Source: Bacillota bacterium
GTDB taxonomy: Bacteria; Bacillota; Clostridia; UBA1381
Assembly: GCA_029007725.1 (NCBI GenBank)
Contig: JAQXIJ010000061.1
Location: 1-64,000 of the forward strand
Length of the DNA: 64,000 bases
Direction: 5' to 3'
The position numbers and the translations under genes are program-made. Each line of letters starts with the position of its first letter. Position 1 is the first letter of the stretch. Shown here piece by piece: positions 15,821 to 23,076 of the stretch. The notes beneath the pieces were generated by a model. It was not told the DNA's origin. It saw only the letters and a list, made by a program, of their open reading frames with translations, and did no database searches.

Positions 15821-16480
15821 TTATTTATCCTTAGTGCTTTTTTTAGTATTCGATTTTTTTTCGGGTTCAGCCTTTTTTGCGTCTGCCATTTTTTGTGCGA
15901 CAGCCAGCTTTTCAGCAGCTGTTTTTACGGCTGTTTCGGCTTTATCCGCTATTTTCTCTGCGGCCTTTTCAACTTTTTTCTCTAGTTTCTTTGCAGCAGG
16001 CTTTGCTGATTTTTTCACAGCCTTTTTTACTGTTTTTGCCGAGACGGAAATTTCGGCTGCTTTATCCGCAATCTTTTCAGCGGTTTTTTCAACCTTTTTC
16101 TCAGCTTCTTTCACTGCTTTTGCGGCAGTTTTCTTTGCTGCTGATCTTGTCTTTTTTTGCTTGATTGAGTTCAAAAAGTCTATAAGTCTATCCGCATCGC
16201 CGCTTATTGTAATTTTGCCTGATGCGGCAGCATCGGCAGCCTTAAGCTTTCCGGTAAGTATTGACGTAAAATCCTTTAGAGCTGTAGTGATAACTGCATT
16301 GTTGTCAAAATAATCGTAAGGTTCAACAAACAGTTGATTATCTTTCATTTCAATGTAGAAAATTCCGTTGCAATCATCATCTGTCAAGTTTACTTGAACA
16401 GCAAAATGCCCGTCATTTACAGGAACATCGATTTTACCGAAAGTTGTTTTGACTTTGTCAAATGCTTTAAAAAAATCCAT
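15821..16480 (-). CDS. SCP2 sterol-carrier-like domain with histone-H1-like tail
   Basis: Residues 1-105 of 219 form an SCP2-like lipid-binding domain: VKTTFGKIDVPVNDGHFAVQ, FYIEMKDNQLFVEPYDYF, and a C-terminal KITISGDADRLIDFLNSI. From about residue 110 the protein turns into a Lys/Ala-rich tail with repeats such as KKVEKTAEKIADKAAE and KKVEKAAEKIADKAETA. These resemble histone H1 or bacterial HU-tail sequences and would form a basic helix or coiled coil. Function is unknown; the tail could bind nucleic acid or acidic cell-surface polymer. Confidence 0.8.
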   Translation of the reverse strand: MDFFKAFDKVKTTFGKIDVPVNDGHFAVQVNLTDDDCNGIFYIEMKDNQLFVEPYDYFDNNAVITTALKDFTSILTGKLKAADAAASGKITISGDADRLIDFLNSIKQKKTRSAAKKTAAKAVKEAEKKVEKTAEKIADKAAEISVSAKTVKKAVKKSAKPAAKKLEKKVEKAAEKIADKAETAVKTAAEKLAVAQKMADAKKAEPEKKSNTKKSTKDK

Positions 16481-16614
16481 ACCTTATCACCTTTCTGTTC
16501 TATGTATATTTACTTGTCGCATAGACTTAGTATATTCATTATATCACATTTTATCCGCAAAATCCAGTATAATTTTTTTAATATAGAAAATAATTAAATC
16601 AAGGAGTGATGCAA

Positions 16615-17286
16615 ATGAATGAAAACAACGAAAATAATGGATCAACTGCACCGGGCGAAGCTGCAGATATAGTTATGACAAAAAATTCTAAAGGATGTAT
16701 AAAATGCCTGAATATTATTGGTGCAATAGAGGGACATACGCTTTTGCCGTCGCAGAGCAAGACGACTAAATATGAGCACGTTCTGCCGCAATTGGTCGAG
16801 GTAGAGGAGGATGAAAATGTGGATGGACTTTTGATTTTACTTAACACTGTAGGCGGTGACGTGGAGGCAGGACTTGCAATTTCGGAGATGATTTCCGGAA
16901 TGTCAAAGCCAAAGGTTTCACTTGTTCTCGGCGGAGGACATTCAATCGGTGTGCCACTTGCGGTTTCGGCAGATATATCATATATAGCACCGTCCGCTAC
17001 AATGACTATTCATCCAATGCGCACAACCGGAGTTGTGATAGGTGTTTCGCAGACTTTTGAATATATGCAGAAGATGCAGGACAGAATTATTGATTTTATT
17101 GTAAAAAATTCAAATATAGAATATGACACATATAAAAATATGATGCTGACTACAGATGAAATTGCAAATGATGTAGGCAGTGTGCTATTCGGCGAAAAAG
17201 CGGTTGAATGCGGTCTGATAGATAGAGTTGGGAGCCTTAAGGACGCTGTTGCGGCGCTCTATGATCTTATCAATGAAAAAAAGTAA
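16615..17286 (+). CDS. tepA: ClpP-like serine protease, TepA type
   Basis: The 223-residue protein belongs to the ClpP/crotonase-like proteases of the TepA (YmfB) type, cytoplasmic proteins linked in Bacillus to protein export. It has GLLILLNTVGGDVEAGLAIS near residues 74-93, the Ser region LGGGHSIGVPLAVSAD near 106-121 and the His region ATMTIHPMR near 130. ATG 16615 is chosen because AAGGAG (16601-16606) lies 8 nt upstream; earlier in-frame GTG 16606 and ATG 16609 are too close to it. Confidence 0.88.
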   Translation: MNENNENNGSTAPGEAADIVMTKNSKGCIKCLNIIGAIEGHTLLPSQSKTTKYEHVLPQLVEVEEDENVDGLLILLNTVGGDVEAGLAISEMISGMSKPKVSLVLGGGHSIGVPLAVSADISYIAPSATMTIHPMRTTGVVIGVSQTFEYMQKMQDRIIDFIVKNSNIEYDTYKNMMLTTDEIANDVGSVLFGEKAVECGLIDRVGSLKDAVAALYDLINEKK

Positions 17287-17337
17287 GGATAACAGGCATG
17301 AAAAGTTTTTTGCGTTTATAATTAATGGGAGCATGAA

Positions 17338-19809
17338 ATGAAAAAGACTTTTGAAGTAAGGGGCATGAGCTGCTCCTCATGTGTAGCGAAAATTCAAAAT
17401 AAACTAAATAATTCCGCTGGCATAAAAAAAGCTGAGGTTAATTTGATTACCAATTCAATGACCGTAGATTTTGACGAAGAAATAACCGATGCAAAAAAAA
17501 TAGAAACTTTGGTAAAAAGACTCGGATATGACGTTGCGGAAAAGGGCGAGGACGAAAAAGAAAAAAAACGTGAAATTATGGCGAATGCTGAAGCCGCCAA
17601 AATGAAAAAACGGATGATACTGTCATTTGCCTTTCTCGTTCCGCTAATGTATGTTTCGATGGGACATATGGCAAATCTTCCGATGCCCGGATTTCTTTCC
17701 GGAAAAAATAATGCGCTGTCTTTTGCATTTATGCAGTTTTTGCTATGTCTTCCGGTTATTGCGGTAAACAAAAAGTTTTTTTCGGGCGGTTTTAAAGCAC
17801 TTTTTTTGCGCTCACCGAATATGGATAGCCTAATTGCGGTCGGATCGGGAGCATCACTCGCGTACGGAATATTTGAAATTTTCAGAATGAGCTACGGAAT
17901 GGGGAACGGACAAATGCATTTAGTGGAAAAATACTATATGGATTTGTATTTTGAAACGGCGGCGATGATTCCTGCACTTATAACTCTCGGAAAATTTTTG
18001 GAAACTCTGTCAAAAGGCAGAACGAGTGAGGCTATAAACCGTCTTATGAATTTGTCGCCTAAACGTGCGCTGGTGATTAGGGATGGCGAAGAGTTTGAGA
18101 TAGACGCGGACGAGCTTGCTGTCGGTGATACTGTTGCAGTAAAGCCCGGAATGTCGATTCCTGCCGACGGAAAAATTGTATTCGGCAGCACTGCAGTTGA
18201 TGAATCCATGCTGACCGGCGAGAGTATTCCGGCTGAGAAGGGAGTTGGAGATCGCGTTACGGCGGCAACGATAAATAAGTCGGGATATATACGGTTTGAA
18301 GCCGAAAAAGTTGGTGAAAACACATCATTTTATGAAATAGTGCGACTTGTTGAGGAGACTGCGTCAAAAAAAGCGCCTATTGCAAAGCTGGCAGACAAAA
18401 CCGCAGGCGTGTTCGTACCGGTGGTAATGGTTATTGCACTTCTGACATTTACTGCATGGCTTGCAATGGGTTACACTTTTGAATCGGCGCTTTCCTTTGG
18501 TATATGTGTTTTGGTAATATCCTGTCCGTGTTCGCTGGGGCTTGCAACGCCGGTTGCAATTATGGTAGGAACGGGAGTCGGAGCGGAAAACGGCATTTTG
18601 ATAAAATCAGGCGAGGCACTTGAAACAGCTCATTCGGTAAACACGGTTGTTTTTGATAAGACCGGAACGATAACAGAAGGGAGACCTGCGGTTTCTGATG
18701 TATTCGGTAAAACTCAGAAGCTTGTGAATGCCGCATACGCATTAGAAAAAAACAGCGAACATCCAATTGCCGGAGCAGTTGTGGAATACTGCGAAAAAAC
18801 GGCTGACAAAAATGTTGCATCAGATAGTTTTGAAGCTATGACAGGTCTGGGAATATGCGGCACAGTTGATGGAGTGAAATACTTTGCTGGCAGTGCGCGG
18901 TTTATGCGCGAACACGGACTTATGAATGAGGAATATGAGGATATACATTCAAAACTTTCAAAAGAGGGAAAAACGGCTGTGTTTTTTGCGTCTAAAAAAA
19001 GCATTATCGGCGGATTCGGAATTGCCGATAATATAAAGCCGTCCGCAAAAAAAGCGATAGAGACACTTAAAGCCATGCATATTGATGTGATTATGCTGAC
19101 CGGTGACAACAGAACAGCTGCGAAGGAAATTGCGCGCAAGGTAAGAATACGGCAGGTTATTGCGGAAGTTTTGCCGGCAGACAAGGAAAAGGAGGTCGCA
19201 GCGCTTATGAAACGCGGCAAAAAGGTAGCAATGGTCGGCGACGGCGTAAACGACTCTCCCGCACTTGCGGCTGCGGATGTAGGAATGGCGGTAGGAACAG
19301 GAGCGGATGTGGCTATAGAAAGCGCGGATATAGTGCTCATGCACAGTGATGTAAACGCAGTCCCGAATGCAATTCGACTTTCGCGCGCGGTGGTCATAAA
19401 CATCAAGGAAAATCTGTTTTGGGCGTTTTTTTATAATATTATAGGTATTCCGGTTGCAGCAGGCGTTTTGTTTCCGTCGTTCGGGATTAAGCTGAGCCCC
19501 ATGTTCGGAGCATTGGCAATGAGCCTTTCGAGCGTGTGTGTTGTTGCAAATGCATTGCGTCTTAGAGGTTTTAAAATAAAGAATAATGATGAAAACGGAG
19601 AAAGGGGAAAAATTACAATGAAAAGAGTATATATTGACGGAATGAGCTGTATTCACTGTGCGGAAACCGTGAAAAAGGCATTTGCCGAAAACAAAATTGA
19701 GGCGGCGGTAAATCTCGACGGTAAATATGCCGACATCGCAAACGGAGATGATGTTAAAATAAAAAAAATTATTGAAGAAGTCGGATATACGGTTACAAAG
19801 ATAGAATAA
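17338..19809 (+). CDS. copA: Heavy-metal P1B-type ATPase, CopA-like, with N- and C-terminal HMA domains
   Basis: This is an integral-membrane pump for Cu(I) or a similar soft metal. In the 823-residue protein, the N-terminal HMA domain has MSCSSC at residues 10-15. The actuator loop has MLTGES, the transmembrane metal site is CPC at 396-398 (followed by Ser where Ala is usual), and the phosphorylated Asp is D440 in DKTGT. NSEHPIAGA and MVGDGVNDSPALAAADVGMA follow. A second HMA domain with MSCIHC closes the protein from about residue 761. GGGAG precedes ATG 17338. No CsoR-type operator is visible upstream, unlike the second ATPase at 44.2 kb. Confidence 0.93.
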   Translation: MKKTFEVRGMSCSSCVAKIQNKLNNSAGIKKAEVNLITNSMTVDFDEEITDAKKIETLVKRLGYDVAEKGEDEKEKKREIMANAEAAKMKKRMILSFAFLVPLMYVSMGHMANLPMPGFLSGKNNALSFAFMQFLLCLPVIAVNKKFFSGGFKALFLRSPNMDSLIAVGSGASLAYGIFEIFRMSYGMGNGQMHLVEKYYMDLYFETAAMIPALITLGKFLETLSKGRTSEAINRLMNLSPKRALVIRDGEEFEIDADELAVGDTVAVKPGMSIPADGKIVFGSTAVDESMLTGESIPAEKGVGDRVTAATINKSGYIRFEAEKVGENTSFYEIVRLVEETASKKAPIAKLADKTAGVFVPVVMVIALLTFTAWLAMGYTFESALSFGICVLVISCPCSLGLATPVAIMVGTGVGAENGILIKSGEALETAHSVNTVVFDKTGTITEGRPAVSDVFGKTQKLVNAAYALEKNSEHPIAGAVVEYCEKTADKNVASDSFEAMTGLGICGTVDGVKYFAGSARFMREHGLMNEEYEDIHSKLSKEGKTAVFFASKKSIIGGFGIADNIKPSAKKAIETLKAMHIDVIMLTGDNRTAAKEIARKVRIRQVIAEVLPADKEKEVAALMKRGKKVAMVGDGVNDSPALAAADVGMAVGTGADVAIESADIVLMHSDVNAVPNAIRLSRAVVINIKENLFWAFFYNIIGIPVAAGVLFPSFGIKLSPMFGALAMSLSSVCVVANALRLRGFKIKNNDENGERGKITMKRVYIDGMSCIHCAETVKKAFAENKIEAAVNLDGKYADIANGDDVKIKKIIEEVGYTVTKIE
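19618..19809 (+). CDS. Possible internally initiated CopZ-like chaperone (in frame within copA)
   Basis: The C-terminal HMA domain of the ATPase starts at an internal ATG (19618) preceded by a good ribosome-site-like run (GGAGAAAGGGG, about 9 nt away). Starting there would give a 63-residue free metallochaperone, MKRVYIDGMSCIHCAETVKK and onward, the size of CopZ. Whether it is made separately is inference. It may simply be a fused domain. Confidence 0.35.
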   Translation: MKRVYIDGMSCIHCAETVKKAFAENKIEAAVNLDGKYADIANGDDVKIKKIIEEVGYTVTKIE

Positions 19810-19813
19810 AAAC

Positions 19814-19852
19814 AAGAGAGCTCCAAGGTGAGACAATAATTGGAGCACTCGT
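19814..19852. terminator. Hairpin between copA and the recombinase
   Basis: CTCCAA (19821-19826) pairs with TTGGAG (19840-19845), extended by GAG/CTC. The T-run downstream is weak (GTTTGAATTT). Confidence 0.5.
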
Positions 19853-19859
19853 TTGAATT

Positions 19860-20924
19860 TCATTCATCCGTTAATTTTTTTCCGTCATGCTCATGCAGAA
19901 CGTCAAGGTTGTGCATAACCTCGCGGCGCTTTTGACTGCTATACTGTGCATAGTAGCGGTGGGTGACTTCAATGTTTTTGTGCCCCAAAAGCTCGGCAAC
20001 CATTTTTATGTCAACACCGTCCTCCAAAAGGCGGCAGGCAAAAGTACGGCGCAATGCGTGCGGTCTGGTCTTGTCCGGGTGTGTTATTCCGACTGCAAGA
20101 CAATAATTTTTCAGCATTTTTTCTATTGCCGCGGTTGTAAGAGCCCTGCCGCCGCGTCCTAAAAACAAAGGCCCTGCATCTCTCGGAGGATCAAAACTGT
20201 CCAAATAATCTGCGATTGCATTGTTCACCTGCACCGGCATAAAAATTTCCTGCTGATCTCCGCCCTTGCGAGTTACGATAAAGGATTCCGTTTGAAAATC
20301 GACATCTGTGACCCTGAGGTTTGCAAGCTCGCTGACACGGATTCCCGTACCGAGATAGGTAGTAAAAATGGCGATATCGCGCAGTTTCTTATTTTTGTAT
20401 TCTGTCAGGTTTCTGCCGGTAAAATACTTTTCGCCGTTGTGGATGACGTCTATAAGTCGCAAAGTTTCCTGAGTAGTAAGCGGCTTTTTTATTTTTTGAT
20501 GAAGTTTTGCAAAATCAACCTTGTCGGTTACGTTTTGGCTGATTTCTTCGGTTTTATAAAGATATATGAACATTCCGCGTACTGCCGAAAGCTTGCGATT
20601 TATGCCGAACGGCGAGTTACGGCAAATCCGCTTGATTTTCTTTCCGTATGGTGAAAAATAGGTTGTTTCGTATTCGCGCAGGTATGCCTTGAAGCGAATT
20701 AGGTCGCTCGGCGTGACAGCATCCATGTCACTTGTTGTAAAATCCTCATTTTTTTTTATATTCGTAAACTTATATTCGCGCAGATAGTTAAGAAAAACAC
20801 GTATGTCAAGGCTGTATCCGAGTTGAGTATTTATACTTTCGCCGTTATAGTACTCTTCTATATATGTAAAAACAAAGTCGGGCAGCTCGCTTAAATAATT
20901 TCTCAGATAATGTTCTTTTATCAT
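19860..20924 (-). CDS. Tyrosine recombinase (XerC/XerD-like integrase)
   Basis: The 354-residue protein has an N-terminal SAM-like core-binding domain (about residues 15-135) and a C-terminal catalytic domain. The catalytic set is complete: R196 in GTGIRVSEL, K220 in TRKGG, H289 and R292 in HALRRT, H315 in LLGHKNIEVT and the nucleophile Y324 (or Y325) in HRYYAQ. It could act in chromosome dimer resolution or site-specific inversion or integration. No phage, conjugation or second recombinase gene is nearby, so a prophage is unlikely. A perfect palindrome lies in its leader. Confidence 0.92.
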   Translation of the reverse strand: MIKEHYLRNYLSELPDFVFTYIEEYYNGESINTQLGYSLDIRVFLNYLREYKFTNIKKNEDFTTSDMDAVTPSDLIRFKAYLREYETTYFSPYGKKIKRICRNSPFGINRKLSAVRGMFIYLYKTEEISQNVTDKVDFAKLHQKIKKPLTTQETLRLIDVIHNGEKYFTGRNLTEYKNKKLRDIAIFTTYLGTGIRVSELANLRVTDVDFQTESFIVTRKGGDQQEIFMPVQVNNAIADYLDSFDPPRDAGPLFLGRGGRALTTAAIEKMLKNYCLAVGITHPDKTRPHALRRTFACRLLEDGVDIKMVAELLGHKNIEVTHRYYAQYSSQKRREVMHNLDVLHEHDGKKLTDE

Positions 20925-20937
20925 AATTTTTATTCCT

Positions 20938-20965
20938 CCGTATACCTACAGTATACGGTTTTTTT
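20938..20965. promoter_or_regulatory. Palindrome CCGTATAC-N5-GTATACGG in the recombinase leader
   Basis: Two perfect 8-bp arms (20938-20945 and 20951-20958) flank CTACA, with seven T after it on the plus strand. On the minus strand its last bases GG belong to the GGAGG ribosome site of the recombinase. It could be an intrinsic terminator against plus-strand transcription, a translational hairpin, or a binding or crossover site with 8-bp arms and a 5-bp spacer. Confidence 0.55.
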
Positions 20966-21084
20966 GTAATTTTTCAATAAAATTTAAAAAATTGTAATAA
21001 TATTTTTATTTTTACTATAGACTAAACGCAAATATTATAGTAAAATAAAATATGTATATATTGCTAATGGAAAGGAGCGGTTTT

Positions 21085-21441
21085 ATGGCTATTCTTATAA
21101 ACGGAGAGCTCGGTGAGATTTCGGTTGACAATAATGTTGTTGCTTCTATCGCCGGGGCGGTTGCTTCAAAGTGTTATGGAGTTGTCGGCATGGTGTCAAA
21201 AAGCAAAAAAGACGGAGTCATAAGGCTTTTAAAAATGGAAAATATGTCAAGGGGCATAAGTGTGCGCGTGGAGGACAGCGGAATTGTGATAGATATGCAC
21301 ATAGCTGTTGAATACGGAGTGAATATTCACGCTATTTGTGACAGTATTATTCATAATGTCAGATACAAGCTTGAGCATAACACCGGACTTAAGGTGACAA
21401 AGGTAAATGTTGCCGTTGAGTCGGTCAGAGTTAAGGAGTAA
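21085..21441 (+). CDS. Asp23/Gls24 family envelope-stress protein
   Basis: The 118-residue product belongs to the Asp23/Gls24 (alkaline shock) family: GEISVDNNVVASIAGAVASK, CYGVVGM and the C-terminal VTKVNVAVESVRV. Members are often found directly before a DAK2/DegV-type kinase gene, as here. ATG 21085 is chosen because AAAGGAG lies 8 nt upstream. The ATG at 21052 and the intermediate one at 21067 lack a ribosome site. Confidence 0.92.
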   Translation: MAILINGELGEISVDNNVVASIAGAVASKCYGVVGMVSKSKKDGVIRLLKMENMSRGISVRVEDSGIVIDMHIAVEYGVNIHAICDSIIHNVRYKLEHNTGLKVTKVNVAVESVRVKE

Positions 21442-21448
21442 CAAAAAA

Positions 21449-23068
21449 ATGATGAATGGAAAATTGCTTGCGCAGATGTTTATATCCGGTGCAAATAATT
21501 TATATAACAACAGAGCAGCTGTTGATGAGCTTAATGTTTTTCCTGTACCTGACGGAGATACGGGAAGCAATATGTCTATGACTGCCTCCGCAATGGCAAA
21601 GGCTCTTTCAGAGGTGCAGTCCGATTCCGTCACAAAGGTTGCCGATGTAATGTCCTTTGCAACCCTTAGGGGTGCAAGGGGAAATTCTGGCGTAATTTTG
21701 TCGCAGTTTTTCAGAGGAATTTCAAAAAGCCTTAAGGGAAAAACTGAGTGTGAGCCGCACGACCTTGCGCTTGCCTTAAAGATTGGTTCGGATACTGCGT
21801 ATAACGCAGTTATGAATCCTACCGAGGGTACAATTCTGACTGTTGCAAGAGATGCCGCGGATGCGGCCGTAAGCACGGAAGGAGATATTTTGTCGATTAT
21901 TGAAAATGCTGCCCAAAAAGGCTATGAAACTCTTAAGAAAACACCGGAGATGCTGCCTGCGCTTAAAACAGCGGGCGTAGTCGATGCAGGCGGACAGGGG
22001 TGGCTCTATGTTCTGGACGGAATGCTGTATTTCCTCAAGAACAACGAAATTATCGTAAAGAACATTTCTGAATCTGGAGCAAAAAATCAGGAGGAGCATT
22101 CCGTCAAGGCGCAGAGCAAGCTCAAAACCGATAATATTAAATATATGTACTGCACCGAGTTTATTGTTGAAAAAAAAGACAGAAGTGTAAATGTGCTTGC
22201 CTTTAAGCAGTCGCTTGAAAAAATCGGTGACAGCATGCTTGTTATAGATGATGATGATATAGTTAAGGTGCATATTCATACAAACAACCCGGGCATTGTG
22301 CTTGAAAAGGCGGTAAAGCTCGGTACGATGATAAATATAAAAATTGATAACATGAAACATCAGCATCAGTCACTGATTCAGTCAGCACCGGAAAAAGCGG
22401 AAATGCCACATAAAAAGTTCGGATTTGTTGCGGTCTGTGCCGGGGACGGAATTTCGGAAATTTTCAAAGACCTTGGCATTGACAACATAATCGAAGGCGG
22501 TCAGACCATGAACCCAAGTACAGAAGATATTCTTGCCGCCTGCGAAAAGATAAATGCCGATATGGTTTTTGTATTCCCGAATAACAAGAATATTATTCTT
22601 GCGGCAAATCAGGCAAGGGAAATTTCCAAAAAAAATATAACGGTCATTCCGACAAAGAGTATACCTGCCTGCGTTGCGGCGATGCTTGCATATAATGAAG
22701 CAAAGGATGCTGAAAACAACGAAAAAGCTATGAACAAGGCTATCTCAAATGTAAAGTCAGGTCAGATTACCTTTGCGGTAAGAGATACCGAGGTTGACGG
22801 TCAGAAAATCAGCAAGGACGATATTCTGGGCATTGCCGAGGGCAAAATAAAATCAGTCGGAAAGAGTGTCAGTGACGTTTTATGCGGCGTGGTCGATGAA
22901 ATGTATGACGAGGACAGCGAGTTTATAACGCTTTATTACGGCAGCGGCGTGACTGAAGAGGATGCACAAAAAGCAGGTAAGATACTTGAAGAAAAATACG
23001 AGGATACAGAGGTTTCAGTAAAATACGGAGGTCAGCCACTTTATTATTACCTTGTATCGGTTGAATAA
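21449..23068 (+). CDS. DAK2 domain / FakA-like fatty acid kinase
   Basis: The 539-residue protein has an N-terminal DAK2 (dihydroxyacetone kinase L-like) domain. LNVFPVPDGDTGSNMSMTA near residues 26-44 holds the nucleotide/Mg site, and GARGNSGVILSQFFRG near 73-88 follows. A middle domain contains VKVHIHTNNPG, and a C-terminal EDD/DegV-like part contains TLYYGSGVTEEDA. It matches FakA, which phosphorylates fatty acids bound to FakB for phospholipid synthesis. ATG 21449 lies 10 nt after AAGGAG. The gene begins 7 nt after asp23 and recG follows. Confidence 0.92.
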   Translation: MMNGKLLAQMFISGANNLYNNRAAVDELNVFPVPDGDTGSNMSMTASAMAKALSEVQSDSVTKVADVMSFATLRGARGNSGVILSQFFRGISKSLKGKTECEPHDLALALKIGSDTAYNAVMNPTEGTILTVARDAADAAVSTEGDILSIIENAAQKGYETLKKTPEMLPALKTAGVVDAGGQGWLYVLDGMLYFLKNNEIIVKNISESGAKNQEEHSVKAQSKLKTDNIKYMYCTEFIVEKKDRSVNVLAFKQSLEKIGDSMLVIDDDDIVKVHIHTNNPGIVLEKAVKLGTMINIKIDNMKHQHQSLIQSAPEKAEMPHKKFGFVAVCAGDGISEIFKDLGIDNIIEGGQTMNPSTEDILAACEKINADMVFVFPNNKNIILAANQAREISKKNITVIPTKSIPACVAAMLAYNEAKDAENNEKAMNKAISNVKSGQITFAVRDTEVDGQKISKDDILGIAEGKIKSVGKSVSDVLCGVVDEMYDEDSEFITLYYGSGVTEEDAQKAGKILEEKYEDTEVSVKYGGQPLYYYLVSVE

Positions 23069-23076
23069 AAGCTGTA

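Noticed and set aside
15834-16313. Long plus-strand ORF rich in Phe/Ala/Ser opposite the SCP2 gene
   Set aside because: It is the antisense shadow of the Lys/Ala-rich tail; low-complexity, no ribosome site, and the minus-strand frame has a real domain.
19860-20924. Recombinase as sign of a prophage or integrative element
   Set aside because: Neighbours on both sides are ordinary chromosomal genes; no phage, relaxase, toxin or attachment-site duplication was seen.
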